Origin: Terriglobia bacterium
Lineage (GTDB): Bacteria > Acidobacteriota > Terriglobia > Bryobacterales > Bryobacteraceae
Assembly: GCA_020073345.1 (NCBI GenBank)
Contig: JAIQFI010000009.1
Location: 62,001-126,000 of the forward strand
DNA: 64,000 nucleotides
Direction of reading: 5' to 3'
Shown here: positions 8,662-16,734 of the stretch, piece by piece
How positions within the stretch are numbered: the first letter of the stretch is position 1
Layout: the number at the start of each line of letters is the position of its first letter
Translations under genes and position numbers: made by a program
Notes under the pieces: model-generated
The model's database searches: none
Told to the model about the DNA's origin: nothing
The model's input: only the letters and a program-made list of their open reading frames with translations

Positions 8662-10380
8662 ATGCCCTCGAAACCCATCCTGGTCGCCGCCCTCGCGATC
8701 GGCGCATGGAGTATGCTGGCCACGGCGCAGCAGGCGGACCGGTTGCCGGCTCTCGAAAAAAGAGTCGAACGCCTTCAGTCGCAAATGGAAAGCGTCGAGT
8801 CCGTCCGCGCCATCAAGCGTCTGCAGTACGCCTACGGACACTACGTCGAACTCGGTTTGTGGAACGACTTCGCGGACCTGTTCACCGAGGACGCCGCCAC
8901 CAACTATCAGCAGGGCGCGCGCGGAAAGGCTGCGGTCCGTAAGCTCTTTTTTGAGCAGGTGGGACAAGGGAAGCTCGGCCTCTCCGAGGGCCGCATCTAC
9001 CCGCACATCCTGTTCCAGCCGGTAATCACGCTCGCGCCGGACGGCCGAACCGCGAAGGGGCGGTGGCGCATCCTGGCGATGTTGGGAGGCTACGGAGGCT
9101 CGGCCACCTGGTATAGCGGCGTCTATGAGAATGAGTATGTCTTGGAAAACGGCGTGTGGAAGATCAGTGTGCTTCACTCGGAGCCCAAGGTCACGGCAGC
9201 GTACACTGCCGCCGGCTGGAGGGATTCCGGAGCGCACGTCCCGTTTCACTACACGGCCGCGAGCGTGACGAAGCCGATTCCGGATGTCGCGAATACGAAG
9301 GCTGCCAGCGGCACGGCTCCATCGCTCACATCGCTTGGACGTAGCGTCAACCAACTCGCACAGCGTGCCGCGCGGCTGAACGATCAGGCCGAGGTCACCA
9401 ATGTTCTCGATACCTTCGGATACGCTGTCGATCGTAAACTTTGGGATCAGGCGTCGGGGCTCTTTGCGAACGATGGAACGATGGAGCTGGGGTTGCAAGG
9501 CGTCTACGCGGGCAAGGCCAGCATCCGGCGCGCTCTCGATCAATTCGGGCCGCAGGGGCTCCGCGACGGCGAGCTGAACGATCACGTTTACTTACAGACT
9601 CTCGTGTCCGTCGCGCCGGACGGGCGCACGGCGAAGGCGCGTGGAGTCGAGTTGATCATGTCTTCTACTGCTGGTGGCGAGCTGAGCGAGGGCGTCTTCG
9701 AGAACACGTTCGTCAAACTGAATGGCGCCTGGAAGATTCAGTCCGTGCACTTCTACCCGCGCATGATCGTCGATGCCGCGGCAGGCTGGGCCAAGAGCGC
9801 AAAGCCCGCGCCCGGTCCCAGCAAGGAGTTTCCTCCGGACCGCCCGCCGACTGCTTCTTACGAGATCTATCCCAAGTTCGCGGTCGCCCCGTTTCACTTC
9901 GACAACCCCGTGACCGGAAAGCCTCCGCAGTATCCCGATGGCGTTCTCTCCGTCGCGAGGCCCGCTACGTCTGCCGCGGCGCCTGCGAGCGGACCGGCGA
10001 TCCGCAACGCGGCGGAGTTGACGGCTCGTTTGGCAGAGGTGGAGCGCAGCCTCACCGCAGCGGAAGCCTACGACGCGGCCGAGAATCTGATCGGTGCGTA
10101 TGGCTACGGCCGGGATGATTCTCCTTCGGCGGAAGGTGGCACACTCTTCGCAAGCCAAATTCTGCAACCGGTGATCGACGTCGCGCCGGACGGCAAGAGT
10201 GCGAAGGTTCGTGCGCGCCGGTTGGATCTCGGCGGCACTTCCGGAGGCCCCGGCTATTGGTCGGCGGGGACCTTTGAAGGCCAGGTCGCTTCCGAAGGCG
10301 GAGTATGGAAATTCGAGATGCTGCGTTCCCTCCCAACGTGGTCCGCACCCTATCCGGGTGGCTGGGCTCGCACTCGGTAA
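8662..10380 (+). CDS. Secreted protein with three NTF2/SnoaL-like domains
   Basis: The 572-residue product has a signal peptide (to about residue 22, ATAQQ) and a short coiled coil (residues 28-46, LEKRVERLQSQMESVES). Three related SnoaL-like units follow. Units one and two carry the pattern 'YGHYVELGLWNDFADLFTED' / 'YAVDRKLWDQASGLFANDG' and VYENEYVLENGVWKI / VFENTFVKLNGAWKI. The third unit is shortened, with a GYG turn and GTFEGQV followed by GGVWKFEML. Such cone folds bind small hydrophobic molecules or isomerise them; the ligand is unknown. The start was placed at 8662 because the upstream extension lacks a signal peptide. Confidence 0.7.
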   Translation: MPSKPILVAALAIGAWSMLATAQQADRLPALEKRVERLQSQMESVESVRAIKRLQYAYGHYVELGLWNDFADLFTEDAATNYQQGARGKAAVRKLFFEQVGQGKLGLSEGRIYPHILFQPVITLAPDGRTAKGRWRILAMLGGYGGSATWYSGVYENEYVLENGVWKISVLHSEPKVTAAYTAAGWRDSGAHVPFHYTAASVTKPIPDVANTKAASGTAPSLTSLGRSVNQLAQRAARLNDQAEVTNVLDTFGYAVDRKLWDQASGLFANDGTMELGLQGVYAGKASIRRALDQFGPQGLRDGELNDHVYLQTLVSVAPDGRTAKARGVELIMSSTAGGELSEGVFENTFVKLNGAWKIQSVHFYPRMIVDAAAGWAKSAKPAPGPSKEFPPDRPPTASYEIYPKFAVAPFHFDNPVTGKPPQYPDGVLSVARPATSAAAPASGPAIRNAAELTARLAEVERSLTAAEAYDAAENLIGAYGYGRDDSPSAEGGTLFASQILQPVIDVAPDGKSAKVRARRLDLGGTSGGPGYWSAGTFEGQVASEGGVWKFEMLRSLPTWSAPYPGGWARTR

Positions 10381-10417
10381 GCCGGATATGGGCGGCTGCA
10401 GCGACCGTCGAAAGCAA

Positions 10418-10443
10418 AAAGGACCGGATTGCTCCGGCCCTTT
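10418..10443. terminator. Bidirectional hairpin terminator
   Basis: AAAGGACCGGA at 10418-10428 and TCCGGCCCTTT at 10433-10443 form an eleven-pair stem with one mismatch around a four-base loop. A-rich and T-rich flanks on the two sides allow use from either direction. It lies between the convergent genes ending at 10380 (+) and 10471 (-). Confidence 0.7.
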
Positions 10444-10470
10444 GCTGCTTGTTCGCGTAGCGCGAAGTGA

Positions 10471-11721
10471 TTACTTAGGCGTCACGTGGATCAAGGCGCC
10501 GGGGTTGGCGTCTTCGATCAGCCACAGTGAGCCATCGGGGGCTTCCGCCACATCGCGGACGCGTTTGCCTATGCTCCAGCGCTCGGCCATTTTAGCGCCG
10601 CCTTTGCCGTCCATAATGACGCGGTTGAGCGACTGGGTTCCCATGCCGCTGACGAAGGCATTACCGTTCCACTGCGGGAAGGTCTGGGTGCCGCGGTAGA
10701 ACATCAGATTGCCCGGCGCGACCACCGGTACCCAATAGATCGCCGGCTTCGCAAAGTCGGGACGAGTGTCGGGCCGGGGAATGGGGACGGCGTTATAGTT
10801 GTCGGCGTACTCGACCAGCGGCCAGCCGTAATTCTTGCCTTTCTCGATCAGGTTCAACTCGTCGCCGCCGCGCGGGCCATGTTCGACCTCCCACAATTCG
10901 CCGGTGGGAGAGAACGCCAGGCCGTAGGGCGTGCGATGGCCCATGGTCCAGGTTTCCGCCGGCGTCAGGTTCTCGGCCGGGAAGGTATAGGTGCTCACTA
11001 CCTTCGCCGTTTTGGCGGTTTCGGTGTCACTGGGTGGATCGATCAGGGAGATAGTGCGAGCGCCAGTCTTGCCGGCGTTAGGATTGTCGGGGGCGGGTTT
11101 GCCGTCCAGCGTCAGGTGCAGGATCTTGCCTACGGGTTGGTTGGGATCCTGGGCAGGTGTGAAGCGCTGGCGGTCGCCCACCGTGAGGAACAGAGACTGG
11201 CCGTCGGGCGCGAAGGCGAGTGCCCCGCCCTCCTGGCCGCCCTTGCCCTTGGGCATCTGGTGCCACAGCACCTCAAGCCTTTGGAGGCTGGGCCCTCCGC
11301 CACCGGGGCCGCGGCCACCGCCTCCAAGGTTCAACCGGGCGCGCGCGAGCGCCAGACCGCCGCCATAGTCACCCGGCTCGGAATACGTGAGATAGATAGT
11401 TTGGTCGGTCGCGTAGTTGGGCGAAATATAGACACCCAGCATGCCGCTCTGACCCGACCAATATACTGGGGGTGTACCGCCCACCGGCGCGATCTTCTGC
11501 CCCTCTTTGGACACCAGCCACACCGGGCCGATCTTCTCGGTGACCAGCATGCGGCCATCGGGCAGGAACGCGATCCGCCACGGCAGTTCAAACGTGGTCG
11601 TCGTGGTCATGTTGAAGGGCAGGCTCGCTTCGGGCTTCTGTTCGCCCGCATTCACCTGGGCCCAGGCCGCCATCGATGCCAGGGTAAGAAGCAATACCGC
11701 TTTCACCAATTTCATCATCAT
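10471..11721 (-). CDS. Secreted PQQ-dependent sugar dehydrogenase (soluble GDH-like)
   Basis: A 416-residue exported protein with a six-bladed beta-propeller pattern. Motifs of the glucose/sorbosone dehydrogenase family are visible: LPWRIAFLPDGRMLVTEK, GLALARARLNL, GALAFAPDGQSLFLTVGDR (the GDR strand), GHRTPYGLAFSPTGELWEVEHGP, and GDELNLIEKGKNYGWP. These contribute PQQ and calcium sites and the catalytic His in soluble glucose dehydrogenase. It would oxidise a sugar in the periplasm and pass electrons to a cytochrome or quinone. Three ATG codons in a row (11721, 11718, 11715) follow AAGGAGAA, so any of them may start translation. Confidence 0.85.
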   Translation of the reverse strand: MMMKLVKAVLLLTLASMAAWAQVNAGEQKPEASLPFNMTTTTTFELPWRIAFLPDGRMLVTEKIGPVWLVSKEGQKIAPVGGTPPVYWSGQSGMLGVYISPNYATDQTIYLTYSEPGDYGGGLALARARLNLGGGGRGPGGGGPSLQRLEVLWHQMPKGKGGQEGGALAFAPDGQSLFLTVGDRQRFTPAQDPNQPVGKILHLTLDGKPAPDNPNAGKTGARTISLIDPPSDTETAKTAKVVSTYTFPAENLTPAETWTMGHRTPYGLAFSPTGELWEVEHGPRGGDELNLIEKGKNYGWPLVEYADNYNAVPIPRPDTRPDFAKPAIYWVPVVAPGNLMFYRGTQTFPQWNGNAFVSGMGTQSLNRVIMDGKGGAKMAERWSIGKRVRDVAEAPDGSLWLIEDANPGALIHVTPK

Positions 11722-11857
11722 TTTCTCCTTGCTTTTCAAGGGCTCGACCCTAAGCGATCCGGGGCGCCAGTATCCATCGTATACCACCCAGGTCAACCTT
11801 CGGACGCGACCGGCAATGCTTTGGTGGCAGTAAGCAATCGTGAAAAACTTGATTGAC

Positions 11858-11871
11858 GACAAGTACTTGTC
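11858..11871. promoter_or_regulatory. Perfect 14-bp palindrome, candidate operator
   Basis: GACAAGTACTTGTC at 11858-11871 is fully self-complementary and lies about 40 bases before the start of the TIGR03435 gene, in the divergent region with the sugar dehydrogenase. Its form (two short half sites around a centre) is like operators of BlaI/MecI-type dimeric repressors, which often accompany TIGR03435 genes. No regulator gene is adjacent. Confidence 0.4.
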
Positions 11872-11910
11872 TTGGTAAAGTTATTTAAGACTGCTGTCCT
11901 TCGAGAAATC

Positions 11911-13032
11911 ATGAAGCACTTGTTATGGTTAGCCGCTCTGCCGGGCGCGTTGCTGGCCCAAACTCTTGAGGGTACCTGGCAGGGAACCCTAATCCCTCCC
12001 AACCAGAATGACGGAATCCGGCTTGCCTTCAAGATCGACAAGAACGGGAACGCCTATCAAGGAACTTTCTATAACCTTGCGAACGGCCGCCAGTTAAACC
12101 TCGGGGCCATCACGTTCCAGGGGAATGCTGTAAAGATCGTCATCCCCGGAAACGGCATGACCTACGACGGGAAGATCGAAGCCGACGGTAATTCGATCGC
12201 CGGCACATTGACCCAGGGGACGAACCCGCTGCCGCTGCCGTTGAAGCGCGCCACATCCCAGACCGCCTGGGAACTTCCGCCGCCTCCCGCGCCGCCGAAA
12301 GGCCTGCCTGAAGGCACGAAGGCGGAATTCGAGGTCGTGTCTATCAAGCCGACCGGGCAACCAGGCGGCCTCGGCCTCAACGTAACCGCTACCGAATTGC
12401 GCGCTGGGAGCATTAGCCTCGCGGGCCTCATTGCCTTCACATTCGAACTCCACCTGACGCAGGTCTCGGGTCTGCCGGGTTGGGCCGAAACGGAGGGGTA
12501 TGAAATTGTCGCCCGGCTTCCTCAGGGGGGCGACCCGAACGATGTCCAGATCCGTACGATGCTAAAGAATCTGATGCAGAGCCGATTCGGCCTTTCCTTC
12601 CATACGGAGAAACGTGAACTGTCCGTGTATGCGATCAGCATCGGCAAGAACGGGCTGGCCGGCATCAAGATGGTGAAGAATACCACCAACGGAGCGAGGG
12701 TCGGCGCGCAAGGTTTGGGAAGAACGCTTTTCAGCGGCGTCACCATGGCTGACTTCGCAGGCCAATTGCAACTGCGCGTGCTCGACCGCCCCGTCATCGA
12801 TCGAACCGGTCTTACGGACCGCTACGATTTCACACTCAACTGGAGGCCCGACGAATTCCAGTTTCCGCGTGCTTCCGCGGCCCAGCGCGCCGACGCTGTC
12901 TCGAGGGGTGCGGACGCCTTGCCAGATCTGTTCACCGCAGTCCAGGAACAACTCGGTTTGAAGCTGGACGCGACGAAGGCTCTTGTGGATGTGCTGGTGA
13001 TCGACAAGGTATCGAAGCCGTCGGAGAACTAA
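11911..13032 (+). CDS. TIGR03435-family protein with extra N-terminal domain
   Basis: The 373-residue protein has a signal peptide, then about 110 residues (TLEGTWQGTLIPPNQ ... GNSIAGTLTQG) that form a separate beta-rich domain. A proline-rich linker (ELPPPPAPPKGLPEG) follows, and then the TIGR03435 domain (EFEVVSIKPTG, SRFGLSFHTEKRELSVYAI, VIDRTGLTDRYDFTLNW, VSKPSEN). The added domain is not present in the copy at 3374. The start was chosen at 11911 because the signal peptide begins there. The stop overlaps the next start codon by one base (TAATG), which suggests translational coupling to the beta-lactamase-like gene. Confidence 0.8.
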   Translation: MKHLLWLAALPGALLAQTLEGTWQGTLIPPNQNDGIRLAFKIDKNGNAYQGTFYNLANGRQLNLGAITFQGNAVKIVIPGNGMTYDGKIEADGNSIAGTLTQGTNPLPLPLKRATSQTAWELPPPPAPPKGLPEGTKAEFEVVSIKPTGQPGGLGLNVTATELRAGSISLAGLIAFTFELHLTQVSGLPGWAETEGYEIVARLPQGGDPNDVQIRTMLKNLMQSRFGLSFHTEKRELSVYAISIGKNGLAGIKMVKNTTNGARVGAQGLGRTLFSGVTMADFAGQLQLRVLDRPVIDRTGLTDRYDFTLNWRPDEFQFPRASAAQRADAVSRGADALPDLFTAVQEQLGLKLDATKALVDVLVIDKVSKPSEN

Positions 13033-14255
13033 TGTCGAAGAGCCGGATTCCTACATGGGTTTCGCTGGTCCTCTTGGGTGTGGCACTGCTGGCAGTGGGG
13101 ATTCCGGGACTGTGGGTGTACATGAGCCTCACAGCGACGAAAGTCCATCCCGACCTCCAGAACATTCCATCTTTTACGAACTCCCCGTCGCTGCCAAAGT
13201 GGACCGGAGCCGCGGAGCAGTCACGCCAGATCTTGCGCGCGAGCATGTCCGAGAACAATCTGGCCGGGCTCTCTGTTGCCGTCGGTATCGATGGCGAGAT
13301 CGTGTGGGCGGAAGGCTTTGGGTTTGCCGACATCGAGAGCCGCTTGCCGGTTACGCCCAATCACCGGTTCCGCACCGGAACCGCTTCCATCGTATTCACC
13401 TCGGCCGCAATCGGCTTGCTCCTGGACGAAGGCAGGTTGAAGTTGGATGACGAGATTCAGCGCTACGTTCCGGAGTTTCCGACGAAGCAGTGGCCTGTCA
13501 CCGTCCGTCAGGCGATGGGGGATGTGGCAGGCCTCAAGACGGAAGACCCCGACGACGGCGTCCTGACTTCCAGCCACTGCGAGCGTCCGGCCGACGCGGT
13601 GGCGCTTTTTGCGAAGGAACCATTGCTGTTTCAACCGGGCACCGAATATCGCGATTCGACGTTTGGCTGGGTGCTTTTGAGCGCCGTCGTGGAGGCTGCT
13701 GCGGACACACCGTTTGCGACGTTTCTCAACGAAAGAATACTTCGTCCGCTCGGCATGCTGGACACTTTCAAGGAATCGGTGACCAACCCACCGCCTGACG
13801 CGGCGACTTCTTACAATCCGAGATTCGCTGCGAATCCTGTGTACGGCCTGACGCCATTGCCCAAATTCGATTATTCCTGCCACGCGGGATCCAACGGGTT
13901 CCTGTCCACACCGTCGGACCTGGTGCGTTTCGGGATGGCGATCAACCGTGGCAAGCTGCTGAGTCCCCAGACGGTTCAGACGTTGCAAACACCCCAGCGA
14001 TTGGCTTCGGGCCAACAGACGAGCTACGGGCTAGGCTGGGATCTCAAGACCGTAACGCTGGCGGGTCAACAGGTTCAGGCGGCTGGTCACAATGGCCATT
14101 TTTGGGTTGAAGAAGTGGCGTCCTTGCTCACGTTCCCGGAACGCGGGCTGGCGGTTGCAGTCATGTCGAATATCTCGTTCGCGGGCACACCTTCTGTAAC
14201 GGAGAGAGTCGCGCAGACATTCGTGGCTCAGGGGAGAGGTCCAGCAGGCAAGTGA
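13032..14255 (+). CDS. Beta-lactamase-fold serine hydrolase homologue, probably catalytically dead
   Basis: The 407-residue protein has an N-terminal signal or anchor helix (residues 8-31) and the overall pattern of class C/LACTB-like proteins: VGIDGEIVWAEGFGFADIE, AIGLLLDEGRLKLDDEIQRY, GTEYRDSTFGWVLLSAVVE and AAGHNGHFWVE. The region that should carry the catalytic SxxK reads TGTASIVFT: by alignment the nucleophile Ser is Thr and the Lys is Ile. The YxN triad reads DST. The frame is otherwise intact. It may be a binding protein derived from a penicillin-binding fold. It is translationally coupled to the TIGR03435 gene. Confidence 0.8.
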   Translation: MSKSRIPTWVSLVLLGVALLAVGIPGLWVYMSLTATKVHPDLQNIPSFTNSPSLPKWTGAAEQSRQILRASMSENNLAGLSVAVGIDGEIVWAEGFGFADIESRLPVTPNHRFRTGTASIVFTSAAIGLLLDEGRLKLDDEIQRYVPEFPTKQWPVTVRQAMGDVAGLKTEDPDDGVLTSSHCERPADAVALFAKEPLLFQPGTEYRDSTFGWVLLSAVVEAAADTPFATFLNERILRPLGMLDTFKESVTNPPPDAATSYNPRFAANPVYGLTPLPKFDYSCHAGSNGFLSTPSDLVRFGMAINRGKLLSPQTVQTLQTPQRLASGQQTSYGLGWDLKTVTLAGQQVQAAGHNGHFWVEEVASLLTFPERGLAVAVMSNISFAGTPSVTERVAQTFVAQGRGPAGK

Positions 14256-14281
14256 TGTGCCGACCGCAGTCAATCGGCCGG

Positions 14282-14329
14282 GCGTTTGTTAGTAGCCACG
14301 ATAACGTGTCGAAGCCGTCGGAGAACTGA
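14282..14329 (+). pseudogene. Remnant of a TIGR03435 C-terminus
   Basis: The frame ending at the TGA at 14327-14329 reads DNVSKPSEN, matching the last residues (DKVSKPSEN) of the gene ending at 13032. Nineteen bases are identical between the two sites. There is no open frame upstream long enough for a gene. The fragment suggests that a second TIGR03435 copy, or a duplicated gene end, was lost after the beta-lactamase-like gene. The fragment is short and the call is tentative. Confidence 0.35.
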
Positions 14330-14419
14330 CTAGGCAGCGATCCCACGGCTGGCGTGCCGCGCCCACGACGCCAGCCGCACCGGAAGTTCCGCCCAGTTTG
14401 GCGGATGTGCCACCAGCGA

Positions 14420-14722
14420 CTACGCGTGTCCAGTAGTTACCGAACTCTCCGTAGCCAGTCGGTCGCTCAATTCCTTGCTCGGCTTGAATGTAGCGGCCCT
14501 ACGGGCTGCAATCTGGATGGTTTCGCCGGTCTTGGGGTTCCGTCCCTGGCGAGCCTTCTTATCTTTCACTGAGAAGCTGCCAAACCCGCGAAGGTCAACG
14601 CGTTCGCCGGATCGCAGTGCCTTGCCGATCTCTCCTAAGAGGGAGTCGACGATAGTTTCAACCTCGGCCCTAGTCCGCTCAGTGGCGGCGGCGACCGTAT
14701 CGATGAGTTGTTGCTTTGTCAT
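14420..14722 (-). CDS. HU/IHF-family DNA-binding protein
   Basis: The 100-residue product is a typical HU-family histone-like protein: MTKQQLIDTVAAATE at the dimerisation helices, LRSGERVDLRGFGSFSV before the arm, and RQGRNPKTGETIQI in the DNA-clasping arm with the invariant Pro. A short C-terminal tail (SVTTGHA) follows. HU proteins bend DNA and assist recombination and replication. The gene is the last one before the right-hand repeats and tRNA remnant, a typical position for an accessory HU carried by an integrated element. Confidence 0.93.
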   Translation of the reverse strand: MTKQQLIDTVAAATERTRAEVETIVDSLLGEIGKALRSGERVDLRGFGSFSVKDKKARQGRNPKTGETIQIAARRAATFKPSKELSDRLATESSVTTGHA

Positions 14723-14764
14723 TCCGCTTCAGTTTAGCTGTTTGGATCCTTTTTCGCTCACTTC

Positions 14765-14934
14765 TGGAGTCTGGACGGAGTCCAAACCGCACAAAGGCGA
14801 CGCTTGGCGTCCATGTGGCGTCCAAATCGATCGAACGTAAGCCTCGTGTTATCATACAGAGGCACTCTTAAGTGATTGATGTTTTTTGCACGGAGTGCAA
14901 GAGGTCGCGGGTTCAAATCCGGGCAGCGCGACCA
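14765..14934 (+). other. Attachment-site-like repeats and tRNA-Pro 3' fragment
   Basis: Repeats of GGAGTC(C) at 14765-14786 and TGGCGTCCA/TGGCGTCCAAA at 14805-14826 mirror the GTGGAGTCCAA repeats at 492-513. At 14895-14934 forty bases match the 3' half of tRNA-Pro (406-445) at 37 positions, including the CCA end. The T-stem of this copy is broken by mismatches and the 5' half is absent, so it is not a functional tRNA. It has the form of an old attR. Confidence 0.6.
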
Positions 14935-14977
14935 ACCCTCTCAACGACTTATGACCCTCGCAGCCGGGAGCAGCGTT

Positions 14978-15925
14978 GTGCGGAAGACACTTCTGAGTGT
15001 CCTCGTGACGGGCGCCAGCGTGGCGCTGTTCGTCCTCTACGCACAGCAAAACACGCAACAACCTGCCGGGCAACCGGGAAAGGCGGCTCCCAAGGGGGGC
15101 GTTCAAGGACGCTTGACCTGGTTTGACCGGCAAGGCAAAGTTGCCGGCACGGCCGGAGAGCCGGGTTTGTACCGCACCTTGACTCTTTCGCCGGATGGGA
15201 AGCGAATAGCCTTCGAACGCGCGGATCCTGAGACCCAGAACCGCGACATCTGGCTGCTCGAGGTTGCCAACGGAAAGACGACTCGATTCACCTCAGACCC
15301 GGGCTGGGACGCGTTCCCAACATGGTCGCCCGATGGAAGCCGCATCATCTTCACATCCAACCGGAGCGGAGTCTACGATTTGTACCAGAAAGCCTCGAAT
15401 GGCACGGGAACCGAGGAGCTAGTGTACAAATCGAGTGAAGGCAAAGGCCCGACAAGCTGGTCGCCTGACGGCCGGTTCTTGATTTATTACAGCCTCGGGC
15501 AGCCAACCCATGTAAAGCTGCTGGCCGCCTCGGGACCCGCGGATCGCGCGCCAGTGCCCGTGGTCGATCTGCAATTCAACAGCATCACGGCACGATTCTC
15601 ACCGGATGGACGCTGGATCGCCTATACCTCCAACGAATCGGGCAAGAACGAAGTTTCGGTCCGGCCGTTCGATCCTGTGACGGGAACTTCGGGCAAGCCG
15701 ACCGTCCTGACCAGCGACGGCGGCAGAACTCCTCTTTGGCGCGAAGACGGTAAGGAAATCTTTTACATCGATCAAGACGGGATGGTGACGGCCATGGAAG
15801 TGAGCATCGGCACCGAATTGAAGCCCGCAGCTCCGAAACATTTGTTCCAGATGCCCCCGGGAGTGACGTTCTGGGACGTAACTCCGGATGGCGCTCGTTT
15901 TCTGATGCCCGTGCCGGCGCCCTAG
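14978..15925 (+). CDS. Secreted TolB-like WD40/PD40 beta-propeller protein
   Basis: The product (about 315 residues) has a signal peptide and repeated PD40 blades: LTLSPDGKRIAFER, PTWSPDGSRIIFTSN, TSWSPDGRFLIYYS, ARFSPDGRWIAYTSNESG and LWREDGKEIFYID. The same propeller commonly forms the C-terminal part of Acidobacterial serine/threonine kinases (GRLTWFDRQGKVAG start), but here no kinase domain is attached. This suggests a freed domain or a gene truncated by the recombination that left the tRNA fragment just upstream. GTG at 14978 has a GGGAG ribosome binding site; ATG at 14951 is the alternative. Confidence 0.7.
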   Translation: MRKTLLSVLVTGASVALFVLYAQQNTQQPAGQPGKAAPKGGVQGRLTWFDRQGKVAGTAGEPGLYRTLTLSPDGKRIAFERADPETQNRDIWLLEVANGKTTRFTSDPGWDAFPTWSPDGSRIIFTSNRSGVYDLYQKASNGTGTEELVYKSSEGKGPTSWSPDGRFLIYYSLGQPTHVKLLAASGPADRAPVPVVDLQFNSITARFSPDGRWIAYTSNESGKNEVSVRPFDPVTGTSGKPTVLTSDGGRTPLWREDGKEIFYIDQDGMVTAMEVSIGTELKPAAPKHLFQMPPGVTFWDVTPDGARFLMPVPAP

Positions 15926-15975
15926 GCCGCTTCCTCACTGTCGCGGCTCGGCAGGCTGTATAATTCTTCGAGACG

Positions 15976-16734
15976 ATGCGTTACTTCGTGGTCGCCCTGT
16001 TGTGCGTGATCCCCAGTTCGGCTTGGGCACAGTGGCTGAACTACCCGATTAAGGGAACGCCACGCGGGCCTGATGGGAAAGCCAACCTGACTGCCCCCAC
16101 TCCGCGGCGACCCGACGGCAAGCCCGATATGTCCGGCGTGTGGATGGGCGTCACGAAGTACATGATCAACATCGCCGCCGACATGAAGGAAGACGAAGTT
16201 CCTTTTCAGCCTGCGGCCGCCGTAGAGTACAAGCGCCGCCGCGCGAACGAGAGCAAGGACGATCCTAGCGCGCGCTGCCTTCCCTTGAGCCTTCCGCTGA
16301 AACAGACCATCACTTCGCCGTTCAAGCTGATCGACATTCCCGCCAAGGAAGAAATGGTGATGTTGTATGAGGGCGCGCGCCATCGCGAAATTTTCATGGA
16401 CGGCCGCCCGCTGCCCAAGGATCCTGAGCCCTCATGGTACGGGTACTCGATTGGAAAATGGGATGGCGACGACCTGGTGATCGATTCTAACGGCTTCAAT
16501 GGCCAGGGATGGCTCGATATCAACGGCCATCCGACCAGCGACGCCTTACGCGTAACCGAGCGATATCACCGGATCGATTTCGGGCACATGTCTCTCGAAA
16601 TCACGATTGATGATCCCAAAATGTACACCAAGCCTTGGAAGGTGAAGGAATCTCCTCGCCTGCTGCCGGACACGGAACTTCTGGAAGCCGTTTGCGAGAA
16701 CAACCAGGATCTGGAGCACATGGTGGGCAAATGA
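15976..16734 (+). CDS. Secreted 'HMVGK' family protein, operon head
   Basis: A 252-residue protein with signal peptide (to residue 19, AWAQ). Family motifs are PRRPDGKPDMSGVWMG, CLPLSLPLK, YEGARHREIFMDGRPLPKD, PEPSWYGYSIGKWDGDDLV, RVTERYHRIDFGHM, TIDDPKMYTKPW and the terminal HMVGK. Close paralogues are at 20563 and 62113. Function is not known. It is first in an operon; its stop overlaps the start of the DUF6152 gene (ATGA), so the two are translated together and probably act in the same compartment. Confidence 0.75.
   Translation: MRYFVVALLCVIPSSAWAQWLNYPIKGTPRGPDGKANLTAPTPRRPDGKPDMSGVWMGVTKYMINIAADMKEDEVPFQPAAAVEYKRRRANESKDDPSARCLPLSLPLKQTITSPFKLIDIPAKEEMVMLYEGARHREIFMDGRPLPKDPEPSWYGYSIGKWDGDDLVIDSNGFNGQGWLDINGHPTSDALRVTERYHRIDFGHMSLEITIDDPKMYTKPWKVKESPRLLPDTELLEAVCENNQDLEHMVGK

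Noticed and set aside
10879-11856. Plus-strand open frame opposite the sugar dehydrogenase
   Set aside because: Antisense to a gene with recognisable motifs; no motif of its own.
13032-14255. Active class C beta-lactamase
   Set aside because: The SxxK and YxN positions are replaced, so an antibiotic-resistance call is not supported.
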